Shown: positions 26,925 to 36,064 of the stretch, in pieces
Layout of the letters: each line of letters begins with the position of its first letter
Numbering within the stretch: the first letter of the stretch is position 1
NCBI RefSeq assembly: GCF_900096965.1
Contig: NZ_FMYM01000003.1
Span: 135,205-199,204 of the forward strand
Reading direction: 5' to 3'
Length of the DNA stretch: 64,000 nt
Origin: Shouchella lonarensis
GTDB lineage: Bacteria; Bacillota; Bacilli; Bacillales; Bacillaceae_D
Translations under genes and position numbers: made by a program
The notes under the pieces: model-generated
Told to the model about the DNA's origin: nothing
What the model saw: only the letters and a program-made list of their open reading frames with translations
The model's database searches: none

Positions 26925-27764
26925 ATGTGGACAAAATACATCATTGAAACGACCCGAGGGCACTTTGAGCTTTTCTGCAACGGATCTGGCGCACCGCTGT
27001 GCATCACACATCTGTACAGCGCATTTGACGAGCGTGGGACGTATTTCGCAGAACCGTTCTGTGAACACTTTCAAGTTTTCCTTGTGAATTTACGCGCAGC
27101 AGGTGCATCGTGCGGTGCGGAATTAGAGGAAGAATTATCAATGAAAGAGGCTGTAAAAGACTTAGAAGCCATCCGAGAAGCGTTAGGAATAAAACAATGG
27201 GCTTTCGCTGGGCACTCTACTGGTGGCATGCTTGGACTTGTGTATGCGCTCACATCAGGTGCTTCACTCGCAAAATTACTCATTAATGGTGCCGCAGCAA
27301 GCAATAACTACATGGATCATGAGAAAAGTATGTATTGTGCACGTAACCCAGACAACGCTGCGGTGAAGTCGTACTTACAAACATTAAATGACCCGAATGC
27401 AACCCGCTCCGAACGTCAAGAAGCAGCACAAGCATGGACAAAGCTATCATTATTCCGTCCAGAAAAATATGATGATTATTTCGCAAAGCCATCAAGCGGG
27501 CGCGTTGTCCCGCGCCGACTCGATTACTTTAGCTATCAAGAATTACCGCATTTTCATTTAACAGACGCACTAAAACATATCACCGTACCGACTGTCGTGT
27601 GTTGTGGACGACATGATGCGCAATGTCCGGTCGATTGTTCACAGGAGATTGCCGAAAAAGTTCCTGGTGCAAAGCTCATTATTTTTGAAGAAAGCAATCA
27701 CAGTCCTTTTCTAGAAGAAGCACGTGCTTTTGCGCAAGTCGTGACAAATTTCGCGACCAAATAA
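26925..27764 (+). CDS. Alpha/beta hydrolase
   Basis: 279 residues of alpha/beta-hydrolase fold: nucleophile elbow GHSTGG (Ser98), acid in CCGRHDAQCP (Asp), base in ESNHSPFLEE (His). The lid part (about 120-190) is helical. Proline iminopeptidase/epoxide hydrolase type folds look like this; the substrate cannot be told. GGGGAAGG precedes the ATG at 26925; GTG at 26919 is also open. Confidence 0.85.
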   Translation: MWTKYIIETTRGHFELFCNGSGAPLCITHLYSAFDERGTYFAEPFCEHFQVFLVNLRAAGASCGAELEEELSMKEAVKDLEAIREALGIKQWAFAGHSTGGMLGLVYALTSGASLAKLLINGAAASNNYMDHEKSMYCARNPDNAAVKSYLQTLNDPNATRSERQEAAQAWTKLSLFRPEKYDDYFAKPSSGRVVPRRLDYFSYQELPHFHLTDALKHITVPTVVCCGRHDAQCPVDCSQEIAEKVPGAKLIIFEESNHSPFLEEARAFAQVVTNFATK

Positions 27765-27770
27765 CGCATA

Positions 27771-27908
27771 TTAGCCTTCGCCATTTGTTTGGCTTACATG
27801 ATTTTTCTGCTTTGTTTTGTGTGAGCCACTGAGAGGTTCGGGCATGTGCCCGCTATTCTCTTTCGATGCGTTTCGTCGTTGATCTTTGGCGTTGTGTCGT
27901 TCAGTCAT
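27771..27908 (-). CDS. sspP: Small acid-soluble spore protein P
   Basis: 45 residues, basic and hydrophilic, matching the B. subtilis SspP (CotL) plan: MT..N.KD.R.NA.K......PEPLSGS.K.K..NH. GGAGGGA precedes the ATG. Synteny supports it: sspP lies divergent from the aconitase gene in B. subtilis too. Its usual partner sspO, expected upstream on the same strand, was not found in the 240 nt before acnA. Made late in the forespore and packed in the spore core. The ribosome-binding site lies in a hairpin (27914-27949). Confidence 0.85.
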   Translation of the reverse strand: MTERHNAKDQRRNASKENSGHMPEPLSGSHKTKQKNHVSQTNGEG

Positions 27909-27913
27909 CGTTC

Positions 27914-27952
27914 ATCCCTCCTGTAGTCAGTGTGGCATGCAGGAGGGATTTT
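27914..27952 (-). promoter_or_regulatory. Hairpin that would cover the sspP ribosome-binding site
   Basis: Perfect 10-bp inverted repeat ATCCCTCCTG / CAGGAGGGAT with a 16-nt loop. In the sspP mRNA the second arm contains its Shine-Dalgarno sequence GGAGGGA, 5 nt before the start codon. On the plus strand the same hairpin is followed by only TTTT and could be a weak terminator for the hydrolase gene. Confidence 0.55.
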
Positions 27953-28050
27953 ATGCGTCAAACGACCAAATGTTATCCAATCCTAAAAAAACTATTTAAA
28001 CTTCACCTCAACTTTGCTATGCTTATGAGTGGGTCTTATCTCGTATGTTG

Positions 28051-28064
28051 TAAAAGCGCTTTCT
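28051..28064. promoter_or_regulatory. cre-like CcpA site upstream of acnA
   Basis: TAAAAGCGCTTTCT has the palindromic AAAGCGCTTT core of catabolite-responsive elements, with two mismatches to TGWAANCGNTNWCA. It lies 30 nt before the predicted acnA promoter. Confidence 0.4.
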
Positions 28065-28093
28065 AGATGGCTGCGTGGAAGCGAAACCAATCT

Positions 28094-28123
28094 TTAGACA
28101 ACGCGCGCATAATACGGTATGAT
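28094..28123 (+). promoter_or_regulatory. Candidate acnA promoter
   Basis: TTAGAC (28094-28099), 18-nt spacer, TATGAT (28118-28123). The -35 is weak, as for regulated promoters. Confidence 0.45.
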
Positions 28124-28150
28124 AGGATTGATGAAGGAGGGGATCTTTAG

Positions 28151-30868
28151 ATGACAAAAAAACATGATGTATTCAAAGCGCGATCTTCTTTCGATCTAAA
28201 CGGGAAGACGTATCATTACTATGCACTTGATGCTTTAGAAAAAGCAGGACTTGGCAAAGTAAGTAGGTTGCCTTACTCCATTAAAGTCCTACTCGAATCT
28301 GTTCTTCGACAGTATGATGATTATGTCATTAAAAAGGAACATGTGGAAAATTTAGCGAAGTGGGGCACGGATGAACAAAAAGAAATTGATGTGCCGTTCA
28401 AACCATCACGTGTCATTTTACAAGACTTTACAGGTGTACCAGCGGTCGTTGACTTGGCAGCACTGCGGAAAGCGATGGCAGATTTAGGTGGGAATCCAGA
28501 TGAAATCAACCCTGAAATTCCAGTTGATCTTGTCATTGACCACTCTGTACAAGTAGATAAATTCGGTACAGATGATTCATTACTCTATAATATGAACCGT
28601 GAGTTTGAACGTAATGGTGAACGTTACGAGTTTTTAAGCTGGGCAAAAAAAGCATTTGATAATTATAATGCCGTGCCACCAGCAACGGGTATTGTTCACC
28701 AAGTGAACTTAGAGTATCTTGCGAGCGTTGTCCATGCTGTTTCTCAAGATGGCGAGCTTGTAGCGTTCCCAGATTCATTAGTTGGGACAGACTCTCATAC
28801 GACGATGATCAATGGTCTTGGCGTCCTTGGTTGGGGTGTCGGCGGGATCGAAGCAGAAGCAGGTATGCTTGGACAACCGTCTTACTTCCCGGTACCAGAA
28901 GTCATCGGTTTGAAATTTACAGGGACGTTGCCAAGCGGAACGACTGCGACAGATGTTGCTTTAAAAGTGACGCAAGTGCTCCGTAAAAAGAATGTGGTTG
29001 GTAAATTTGTCGAGTACTTCGGTCCTGGACTTGCGGTCATGCCACTTGCAGACCGAGCAACCATTTCTAATATGGCACCTGAATACGGCGCAACGTGTGG
29101 TTTCTTCCCAATTGATGAAGAATCACTTAATTACTTGCGTTTGACTGGACGTTCAGAGGAGCAAATTGACCTCGTCCGTACGTATTGTCAGGCAAACGGC
29201 ATGTTCTATGTACCAGGCGAAACGCCTGACCCAGCCTACACAGATGTTGTGGAAGTGGATCTGTCACAAATTCACGCGAACTTGTCAGGCCCGAAGCGTC
29301 CACAAGATTTAATTGAGCTACCGAACATGCGCCAGTCTTTCCGTGATGCAGTTGTCGCACCAGCCGGAAACCAAGGACTTGGCTTATCAAAAGATGAATT
29401 TGCAAAAACAGTTGATGTGACATATAAAGACGGCCGTAAAACAACAATGAAAACAGGCGCAGTCGCGATTGCGGCCATTACAAGCTGTACGAACACATCG
29501 AACCCGTATGTGCTTGTCGCAGCAGGACTTGTCGCGAAAAAAGCGAGCGAGCTTGGTTTAATTGTACCAGAATATGTAAAAACTTCTCTTGCGCCAGGTT
29601 CTAAAGTCGTCACCGGTTATTTACAAGACTCCGGTTTAATGCCATATTTAGAAAACCTCGGTTTTAATTTGGTCGGTTATGGCTGTACAACATGTATCGG
29701 AAACTCGGGACCACTTGAAGATGAAATTGAAGAGGCGATCACAAAGCATGATTTAACAGTATCGTCCGTTCTATCTGGAAACCGGAACTTTGAAGGGCGG
29801 ATTCATCCACTCATCAAGACAAACTACTTGGCGTCACCACCGCTTGTAGTTGCGTACGCGTTAGCGGGTACGGTTGATATTGATTTACTCAATGACCCAA
29901 TTGGTCAAGATAAAAATGGTAAAGATGTCTTCTTTAAAGACATTTGGCCAAACAACGAAGAAGTACGCAACATTGTTGACAAAACGGTCACACCAGAACT
30001 GTTTCGCCGTGAATATGCGGACGTCTTCACAAGTAATGACCGCTGGAATGCGATTGATACAACGGATGATGCGCTTTACAAGTGGGATGACAGCTCGACG
30101 TACATTGCAAACCCGCCGTTCTTTGAAGGACTTTCAAAAGATCCTCAGCCGGTCAAACCATTACAAGCGTTGCGTGTCATTGGGAAGTTCGGTGATTCTG
30201 TCACAACAGACCATATTTCACCAGCGGGTGCGATCGGTAAGACGACACCAGCAGGGAAATTCTTAATTGAAAAAGGGGTAAAACCGGTAGACTTTAACTC
30301 CTATGGATCTCGTCGTGGAAATCATGATGTGATGATGCGCGGGACGTTTGCGAACATCCGCATTCGTAACCAAATCGCACCGGGCACAGAAGGTGGCTTC
30401 ACAACTTATTGGCCAACCGAAGAAGTGATGTCGATTTATGATGCGGCGATGAAATATAAGGAAGATCAAACAGGCCTTGTTGTCATTGCTGGTCAAGATT
30501 ACGGTATGGGATCATCTCGTGACTGGGCGGCAAAAGGAACAAACTTGCTCGGCATTAAAACCGTTATCGCCGAAAGCTATGAGCGTATTCACCGCTCAAA
30601 CCTTGTGTTGATGGGTGTACTCCCGCTTCAATTTAAAGAAGGCGAAAGTGCAGAAACACTTGGTTTGACTGGGAAAGAGGCTATTTCTGTAGCGATTGAT
30701 GATACGGTAAAACCGCGTGATTATGTGACGGTGACGGCTGTTGATGAGAACGGAAAGAAAACGGAATTTAAAGCGCTCGTTCGTTTTGATAGTGATGTAG
30801 ATGTTGATTACTATCGTCATGGCGGGATTTTACAAATGGTGTTGCGTGATAAATTAGCAACCGTATAA
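28151..30868 (+). CDS. acnA: Aconitate hydratase
   Basis: 905-residue AcnA/IRP-type aconitase (citB in B. subtilis) of the citric acid cycle, isomerising citrate to isocitrate. Fe-S cluster cysteines are in [10 protein letters not shown] and [12 protein letters not shown]; substrate residues include [20 protein letters not shown] and the swivel domain [15 protein letters not shown]. In Bacillus this protein can also bind RNA. AAGGAGGGG precedes the ATG. The neighbourhood (sspP divergent, sspN and a YneP-like thioesterase downstream) is the same as in B. subtilis. Confidence 0.98.
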   Translation: MTKKHDVFKARSSFDLNGKTYHYYALDALEKAGLGKVSRLPYSIKVLLESVLRQYDDYVIKKEHVENLAKWGTDEQKEIDVPFKPSRVILQDFTGVPAVVDLAALRKAMADLGGNPDEINPEIPVDLVIDHSVQVDKFGTDDSLLYNMNREFERNGERYEFLSWAKKAFDNYNAVPPATGIVHQVNLEYLASVVHAVSQDGELVAFPDSLVGTDSHTTMINGLGVLGWGVGGIEAEAGMLGQPSYFPVPEVIGLKFTGTLPSGTTATDVALKVTQVLRKKNVVGKFVEYFGPGLAVMPLADRATISNMAPEYGATCGFFPIDEESLNYLRLTGRSEEQIDLVRTYCQANGMFYVPGETPDPAYTDVVEVDLSQIHANLSGPKRPQDLIELPNMRQSFRDAVVAPAGNQGLGLSKDEFAKTVDVTYKDGRKTTMKTGAVAIAAITSCTNTSNPYVLVAAGLVAKKASELGLIVPEYVKTSLAPGSKVVTGYLQDSGLMPYLENLGFNLVGYGCTTCIGNSGPLEDEIEEAITKHDLTVSSVLSGNRNFEGRIHPLIKTNYLASPPLVVAYALAGTVDIDLLNDPIGQDKNGKDVFFKDIWPNNEEVRNIVDKTVTPELFRREYADVFTSNDRWNAIDTTDDALYKWDDSSTYIANPPFFEGLSKDPQPVKPLQALRVIGKFGDSVTTDHISPAGAIGKTTPAGKFLIEKGVKPVDFNSYGSRRGNHDVMMRGTFANIRIRNQIAPGTEGGFTTYWPTEEVMSIYDAAMKYKEDQTGLVVIAGQDYGMGSSRDWAAKGTNLLGIKTVIAESYERIHRSNLVLMGVLPLQFKEGESAETLGLTGKEAISVAIDDTVKPRDYVTVTAVDENGKKTEFKALVRFDSDVDVDYYRHGGILQMVLRDKLATV

Positions 30869-30878
30869 CGATTGTCGT

Positions 30879-30914
30879 GAAGAACCTATCTGCATAAGAT
30901 GTGATAGGTTCTTC
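30879..30914 (+). terminator. Terminator after acnA
   Basis: 12-bp perfect stem GAAGAACCTATC / GATAGGTTCTTC, 12-nt loop, weak T tail. Confidence 0.8.
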
Positions 30915-30981
30915 TTCACTACTCAAAGCGATGAGACTTTACAACCATATCTAATAAGTCTTAAAAAAAATTACACACACA

Positions 30982-31011
30982 TTTACACACAAACTCATTA
31001 TGTGTTATAGT
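30982..31011 (+). promoter_or_regulatory. Promoter of DUF421 gene leader
   Basis: TTTACA (30982-30987), 18-nt spacer, TATAGT (31006-31011). It would give a long leader of about 190 nt before the DUF421 start codon. Confidence 0.65.
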
Positions 31012-31017
31012 GGAGAC

Positions 31018-31115
31018 ACGCCCTCACACCATCCTTGGACATTTTGGCGTAGTGGGTGACAGAGCTTGATGCGACTCTTTCTTTTGCAGGAGAGGAGAAG
31101 CCAAGCTCTTTTTTT
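31018..31115 (+). promoter_or_regulatory. Structured leader with intrinsic terminator before DUF421 gene
   Basis: Between the promoter and the gene lies a T-tailed hairpin: AGAGCTTG (31061-31068) pairs with CAAGCTCT (31102-31109), with an inner CTCT/AGAG helix, then a run of seven T. Upstream of it, TCACACCA (31024-31031) can pair imperfectly with TGGGTGA (31053-31059). A terminator between a promoter and the only downstream gene is the mark of attenuation. No known riboswitch class is recognised. Confidence 0.55.
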
Positions 31116-31207
31116 GTTGTCAACTCTTCGGCAGCTTCCATACATAAATCGTTGCAACAAGACGAACAATATATGCGAAGAAAGATTGTCAGAGGGAGGC
31201 AGTCAAC

Positions 31208-31906
31208 ATGTTTGATTTTTGGACGGGCACCGAAGATCTCCCGATTTATGGGTTCCTTATCCGAGCGATGATTATTTATAGTTATATTTTTTTCATTGTA
31301 CGTGTTCTTGGACAACGAACGATGAGTTCTATTGATGCCCTTGATTTTATTTTCGGCGTTGTCATTGGCGACATCTTAGGGGAAACATTGACAGAAGGAA
31401 ATTCCTCATTAACCGGACCCATGGTTGCTGCGGCTGTTGTCGCATCTTTACACTTGTTATTAAGTTACTCTTCGCTAAAGTCAAGAAGGCTACGTCGCTT
31501 TTTTGAAAATGAACCGATTATTCTTATGAGAGATGGAGAAATTTTACCTGATCAATTGAGAAAAACAAAAATTACACTTGATTCTTTTATGATGGATTTA
31601 CGTTTAAACAATGTAAGTGATTTAAATACAGTTGACTACGCAATTTTAGAGATGAATGGACTCATTAGTATCATTAAAAAAAGCGCCGATACCCCGGTGT
31701 CCCGAGCAGATATAAATGTTCCTTCTCCAAAAACCGGTTATCCTACTGTCGTAATTGAAGATGGTGTCATTATTGAACAGAATTTGCATAAAGTCGGAGA
31801 TATGCAGTGGTTAAAAGCCGAGTTACAAGCACGTGGCTTGCATACAACGCAAGTCTTTATAATGACAGTAGATGAAAATAAAACGATTTATATTTCTTGT
31901 AAATGA
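31208..31906 (+). CDS. DUF421 (YetF/YrbG-type) membrane protein
   Basis: 232 residues: three N-terminal membrane helices with the family pattern RAMIIYSYIFFIVRVLGQRTMSS.DALDFIFGVVIGD, then a cytoplasmic domain with the signature RF.E..PIILMRDGEIL...LRKTKITLDSFMMDLRLNN (about 100-140) and a second small domain. B. subtilis has several paralogues of unknown role; YetF-type proteins were reported as lipid-binding membrane proteins. GGGAGGC precedes the ATG. Expression may be attenuated in its leader. Confidence 0.87.
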   Translation: MFDFWTGTEDLPIYGFLIRAMIIYSYIFFIVRVLGQRTMSSIDALDFIFGVVIGDILGETLTEGNSSLTGPMVAAAVVASLHLLLSYSSLKSRRLRRFFENEPIILMRDGEILPDQLRKTKITLDSFMMDLRLNNVSDLNTVDYAILEMNGLISIIKKSADTPVSRADINVPSPKTGYPTVVIEDGVIIEQNLHKVGDMQWLKAELQARGLHTTQVFIMTVDENKTIYISCK

Positions 31907-31976
31907 TCCACTACAATATGTTTATTATTAAGAAAAAAAGGGGATAACTGAATTAAAAATAACTGAGGTGAAACAG

Positions 31977-32075
31977 GTGAGAAAACATATTTCTTTTAAT
32001 GAACGTGTGAAACAAAATCGTGAACACTTATTACAGAACGAAAGAGAAATGGAACGCTTGGAAAAGATATTTTAA
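31977..32075 (+). CDS. FbpB-family small basic protein
   Basis: 32-residue, strongly charged peptide (RKHISFNERVKQNREHLLQN then EREMERLEK) whose pattern SF...V..N...LL.....ME.LE.  fits the small basic FbpB family; B. subtilis FbpB helps the Fur-controlled sRNA FsrA in iron-sparing. GTG start with GAGGTG 6 nt before. I see no convincing Fur box in the 70 nt upstream. Lies between the DUF421 gene and sspN. Confidence 0.6.
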   Translation: MRKHISFNERVKQNREHLLQNEREMERLEKIF

Positions 32076-32161
32076 AAGAAACATATGATGCCTAAAAATA
32101 GCCTCATCCCATTTGTATAATCATTTTTATGACGGTTAGGCTATGTATGGGAGGGATTGTC

Positions 32162-32299
32162 ATGGGAGAAAAAAACGGATTTGCACAATTCACGCCTGAC
32201 CATCTAGGCGAACAATCACGCACATCTAACCGCAACAACGGAAAAAAGATGGCAAGTAAGTCTAATCATCAACCTGACTATGTCCCACCTAAAGGATAA
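32162..32299 (+). CDS. sspN: Small acid-soluble spore protein N
   Basis: 45 residues matching the SspN plan: MG.K.G..QFTPDHLGEQ then a lysine/asparagine-rich middle with NGKKM, ending YVPPKG. GGGAGGG precedes the ATG. In B. subtilis sspN lies downstream of citB with tlp next to it; here tlp is absent and a CopD-like gene follows. A perfect terminator begins at the stop codon. Confidence 0.8.
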   Translation: MGEKNGFAQFTPDHLGEQSRTSNRNNGKKMASKSNHQPDYVPPKG

Positions 32300-32322
32300 A
32301 AGCCACCAATTGGTGGCTTTTT
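32298..32322 (+). terminator. Terminator of sspN
   Basis: Perfect palindrome AAAGCCACCAATTGGTGGCTTT followed by TT; it overlaps the stop codon. Confidence 0.88.
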
Positions 32323-32429
32323 GACGTTTTTTCGTCATGTGTCATGAGACAGAGGACACGGACGACGAATTTTGTTAAGATGAATGCACATATCATTTGT
32401 TCAAAATGTACATTAGGGGAGAATTGAGC

Positions 32430-34046
32430 GTGGAAATTATTTTTAACTTGATTGGGTATATCATTGTAGCACTGCTTGTTGGTGTGACTATTTGTCAAAT
32501 ACTTCCGAGCACTCGGGAGATGAACATAGGATCACGAAGCCAGTTCGTAGCTTTGCTCAGTAGCATGCCAGCATTGTTGCTCATCCAAATTTTATTTCTA
32601 TCGGTGACCTATGCAGAATTTTTTTCAATGCCATATGTCGATGCCGTGTTCGTCACATTGCAAGATCATGCAATTGGCCAAAGTTGGTTGTACACCATGA
32701 TCATTTGGCTGTGTCTCATTCTCAATGTTTTATTTTTTTACAAAAGAAATTCTGCTGTAATGGCGTGGATCAACCTCGTTGGCATTGTGCTCATGATTGT
32801 CGTACTGAGTGGTGCCAGTCATGGTGCTTCTGTCGCAGGCAGCACTGGCTGGTTAGCGAATAGCTTGCATTTAATTGGTATGGCTTTTTGGATCGGTCCA
32901 CTATTTGTCGTCAGCCTTTATGGTGCACGGTTGAAACGTCCACATCAATTCCAACGGATATTTTCGGTGCTTGCTTTATTTTCTCTATTATTTCTTATTG
33001 CGAGTGGTTTTATTTTAATGGGCGAGATGGCACCTGACTATGTGAATAGCTGGATGTTATCTTATGGTCAATTGCTACTCATTAAACACTTATTATTTTT
33101 GCCACTGCTCATCTTCGGCTTTCGACATATGCTGTCATTAAGCGGAAAAGGTGTCCATCTGGATACTGCAGAAAGAATGCGTTCATTTCGAATGGAATCG
33201 TTATTTGCGCTTACAGTTTTTGCGGTGACGGCGTGGATGACAGAAACAGAGCCACCCCACAATGTATTGCGGACATTGCAATTTGAGCCAATGAATGCCA
33301 TCACATCTCTGTTTTTGCGCGAGCCTTTACTAGAGAACCAACTACTCTCATTTACGCCAAGCGGAATCGCTATCGTTTTATTCATTTGTGCAATCGCCTT
33401 ACTGATGATTGCCATCATAGCGGCATGGCGTGTACGAAAGACGTTCATGACGTCAAGTTTCCTGCTTGGGTTTGTTGGTTGTATGTACATTGCGACGATG
33501 CTCAGTTTGACACCAGGTGCGATTCCGGTGAACTTAACATTGCATGAAACGATGGAAGAGGCGATACATGTTGGTTATGAGGAGACAGACGATGTCGTGC
33601 TACTCACCGCGTTGCCGCGTACAAAAGAAGATTTGATTGTCTTGTACCGTGTAAATGATCGTGACCTCGTAGCAGAAAGATTAAAAAAGGAAGCAGATGG
33701 TTATCGAAAGTACTTAGATGCAACCGTAAAAATATCCGGCGGTTTTTTCACTTATGGTGAGCAGTTTATGGAGACATTCATGTTTTTAACGAATGATTGG
33801 TTTGATCAACCGAATGTAAATACGTACGTGTCAATTGGGTTTGTGCCACAAAATATTGCGACGGTGGAAATTGTCTTTCCTGAAAAAACAATGCGCGTAG
33901 ATGTATCTGATCAAGTATTTTTCTCGGCTATCACAATAGAAGAACCATTGACTGAAGCGCATCATTATCGGTTGTTAGACGCGCAAGGGAAGGTCGTTGA
34001 GGAAGTGAATAAGCGACAGTTATTTCACGAAGGGCATCACCATTAG
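32430..34046 (+). CDS. CopD-like copper-resistance membrane protein
   Basis: 538 residues. Eight or more membrane helices; the CopD segment is recognisable around SHGAS...SLHLIGMAFWIGPLFV (about 130-165) and FLLIASGFILMGEMAP. A C-terminal extracytoplasmic domain of about 160 residues follows the last helix (after MLSLTPGAIPV) and the protein ends HEGHHH, a possible metal site. CopD/YcnJ proteins take part in copper uptake or delivery, often fused to or next to a CopC domain; no CopC gene is adjacent. Start GTG at 32430, with AGGGGAG upstream. Confidence 0.75.
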   Translation: MEIIFNLIGYIIVALLVGVTICQILPSTREMNIGSRSQFVALLSSMPALLLIQILFLSVTYAEFFSMPYVDAVFVTLQDHAIGQSWLYTMIIWLCLILNVLFFYKRNSAVMAWINLVGIVLMIVVLSGASHGASVAGSTGWLANSLHLIGMAFWIGPLFVVSLYGARLKRPHQFQRIFSVLALFSLLFLIASGFILMGEMAPDYVNSWMLSYGQLLLIKHLLFLPLLIFGFRHMLSLSGKGVHLDTAERMRSFRMESLFALTVFAVTAWMTETEPPHNVLRTLQFEPMNAITSLFLREPLLENQLLSFTPSGIAIVLFICAIALLMIAIIAAWRVRKTFMTSSFLLGFVGCMYIATMLSLTPGAIPVNLTLHETMEEAIHVGYEETDDVVLLTALPRTKEDLIVLYRVNDRDLVAERLKKEADGYRKYLDATVKISGGFFTYGEQFMETFMFLTNDWFDQPNVNTYVSIGFVPQNIATVEIVFPEKTMRVDVSDQVFFSAITIEEPLTEAHHYRLLDAQGKVVEEVNKRQLFHEGHHH

Positions 34047-34115
34047 CTCATACGTGCAAAATGTCGATACGTGCGTTATACTACAAGGGAAGTTCATTGG
34101 AGTGGGGTGTTCATC

Positions 34116-34535
34116 TTGCCACGGACAGTAGAAATTGTGATTCAACCACAGTATGCAGATACAGATATGATGGGTGTTGTGTATCACGCAAACTATTTGA
34201 AGTATTTCGAGCTTGGAAGAACAGCTTTCATTGAAGCAGCCGGCTACAGTTATGTCCAGATGGAAGAGAAGGGGTTTTATGCGCCTGTATATGATGCCAG
34301 AGTGACTTATAAAAGTCCGTTACGTTATGGGGACAAAGCGACACTTTCTACTTGGTTATCTAACAATGATGGCATTAAGACGACGTATGCATATGAACTA
34401 ACAAATGAAAACGGCGCACGATGTGTCACAGGTTGCACCACTCATATTATTGTTAAAAAGGATTCATTTAAGCCGGTAGCTTTCAAAAAAGCGTTTCCTG
34501 ATTGGTTTCACCTATATGAAGAATGGAAGATGTAA
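34116..34535 (+). CDS. Acyl-CoA thioesterase (YneP-like, 4HBT hot-dog fold)
   Basis: 139 residues with the 4HBT active-site motif YADTDMMGVVYHANYLKYFE (catalytic Asp in DTDMMGVVYH) and FELGRTAF. Length and sequence follow B. subtilis YneP (138 aa), which lies in the same citB-sspN-yneP neighbourhood. TTG start at 34116, with GGAGTGGGG 8 nt before; the frame is open to a GTG at 34071. Substrate unknown. Confidence 0.85.
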   Translation: MPRTVEIVIQPQYADTDMMGVVYHANYLKYFELGRTAFIEAAGYSYVQMEEKGFYAPVYDARVTYKSPLRYGDKATLSTWLSNNDGIKTTYAYELTNENGARCVTGCTTHIIVKKDSFKPVAFKKAFPDWFHLYEEWKM

Positions 34536-34599
34536 CAGGTGGTATGAAGCCATTTAATTTCGCTCATGCTAGAAAAGTGAACAAAGAGGAGGATCCATC

Positions 34600-35424
34600 A
34601 TGAATGTGAATCAAGAAACGATCCGTGCCGCCTTACGTACAGAAGCGCACGTCGATCCAGCATTTGAAATAAAACGGCGAATTGATTTTTTAAAAGCATA
34701 TGTAACAAAAGCACGCGCAAAAGGATTTGTCCTTGGGATCTCAGGAGGCCAAGATTCCACGCTTGCTGGGAAATTGGCGCAAATGGCGGTTTCACAATTG
34801 AATGAAGACACAGGCGATCATTATACGTTTCATGCTGTTCGTTTGCCCTATGGCATACAACAAGACGAAGCCGATGCGCAAGCAGCACTTGCATTTATTC
34901 AGCCTGATCGTTTGCACACGGTCAACATAAAAGCGGCTGTTGATGCTTCTGTACATGCATTTGAAACAGCAACCAAGTCGACACTCTCTTCTTTTTTGAA
35001 AGGAAATACGAAAGCACGTGAACGAATGAAAGTCCAGTTCGATTTGGCCGCACATTATGGCTGTCTTGTGCTTGGCACCGACCATGGTGCAGAAGCTATC
35101 ACCGGTTTTTTCACAAAATTTGGCGATGGTGCTTGTGATCTTGCTCCACTGTATGGATTAACGAAACGACAAGGCAGAACACTTTTACAAGTACTCGACG
35201 CACCTGAGCGACTTTATACAAAAGTACCGACAGCTGACTTGGAAGATGATCGACCAGGGTTGCCTGACGAAGAAGCACTCCATATGACCTACGAGCAAAT
35301 TGACGACTATTTAGAAGGAAAAGAAGTACCCGATTCAATTCGAAAACGGATTGAAAAAACATATACAGCAACAGAGCATAAGCGGCAAGGGCCCGTGACG
35401 ATTTATGATACGTGGTGGGTATAG
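34600..35424 (+). CDS. nadE: NAD+ synthetase, ammonia-dependent
   Basis: 274 residues. The ATP pyrophosphatase P-loop is [16 protein letters not shown] (about 45-60); further motifs [35 protein letters not shown] and [15 protein letters not shown] match the family. It makes NAD+ from deamido-NAD+, ATP and ammonia. No glutaminase domain, so it needs free ammonia. GAGGAGG precedes the ATG. Confidence 0.96.
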   Translation: MNVNQETIRAALRTEAHVDPAFEIKRRIDFLKAYVTKARAKGFVLGISGGQDSTLAGKLAQMAVSQLNEDTGDHYTFHAVRLPYGIQQDEADAQAALAFIQPDRLHTVNIKAAVDASVHAFETATKSTLSSFLKGNTKARERMKVQFDLAAHYGCLVLGTDHGAEAITGFFTKFGDGACDLAPLYGLTKRQGRTLLQVLDAPERLYTKVPTADLEDDRPGLPDEEALHMTYEQIDDYLEGKEVPDSIRKRIEKTYTATEHKRQGPVTIYDTWWV

Positions 35425-35515
35425 AAGCATACACGATGAAAAAAGAGACATGTTATCGGATGGATGATCATATCTAATGTAAAGACAGAACTAGATGTGA
35501 TAGGGAGAGACGATC

Positions 35516-36001
35516 ATGAAGAAAAAGTGGTTGCTTTTGTCAGGATTAATTTTGTGTTTATGTTTACTGGTTGGACTGAGTGTGACCTTCTGGAAAACTT
35601 GGCCAAGTGATGCAACATCCATCCAAACAGAAACAGCGGCATCTTCAAATAAGACGCAAGAAATGAGCGGACTTGTGCTCACGCTCAATGGGGTTACGAC
35701 GGAAAAGCAGGAGGATGACACACTTCTCGTCCTCGCAGATGTGACCATTGAAAATACTCGTAAATCAACTGTCAATTTTTCACTCATGAACTTTACGTTA
35801 ATGGATACGGATCATTATGCTTATGAGCATGTATCTAATGTTGAAACAAAAGGGATCTTAGGTGGTCAAATTCCATCGGGTCGTGCCGTCAGTGGTGAAG
35901 TGGCATTTATCGTTCCAAAAGGAGCATCGTTTGAACTACTATATACAGATCATTTCCGGACAGGGCAATTGGTATTCCCATTTACAGTAGACAACAAATG
36001 A
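35516..36001 (+). CDS. Secreted DUF4352-type protein
   Basis: 161 residues: signal or anchor helix (KKKWLLLSGLILCLCLLVGL), a Ser/Thr-rich linker, then an immunoglobulin-like DUF4352 domain (LVLTLNGVTTEKQ...LLVLADVTIENTRKSTVNFSLMNFTLMDTD...). No lipobox is clear. AGGGAGA precedes the ATG. Function unknown; such domains are common on the outer face of Gram-positive cells. Terminator overlaps the end of the gene. Confidence 0.75.
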   Translation: MKKKWLLLSGLILCLCLLVGLSVTFWKTWPSDATSIQTETAASSNKTQEMSGLVLTLNGVTTEKQEDDTLLVLADVTIENTRKSTVNFSLMNFTLMDTDHYAYEHVSNVETKGILGGQIPSGRAVSGEVAFIVPKGASFELLYTDHFRTGQLVFPFTVDNK

Positions 36002-36023
36002 TATGTTGTCTACTCGTTTTTTT
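35987..36023 (+). terminator. Terminator after DUF4352 gene
   Basis: 10-bp perfect stem GTAGACAACA / TGTTGTCTAC then TCG and a long T run. Left arm lies in the last codons of the gene. Confidence 0.88.
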
Positions 36024-36064
36024 TTCTCCATATCGCACAAACTAACATACAAAGGGGTGGCGAT

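Noticed and set aside
27866-28066. 66-codon plus-strand frame
   Set aside because: Overlaps sspP and its hairpin; no ribosome-binding site.
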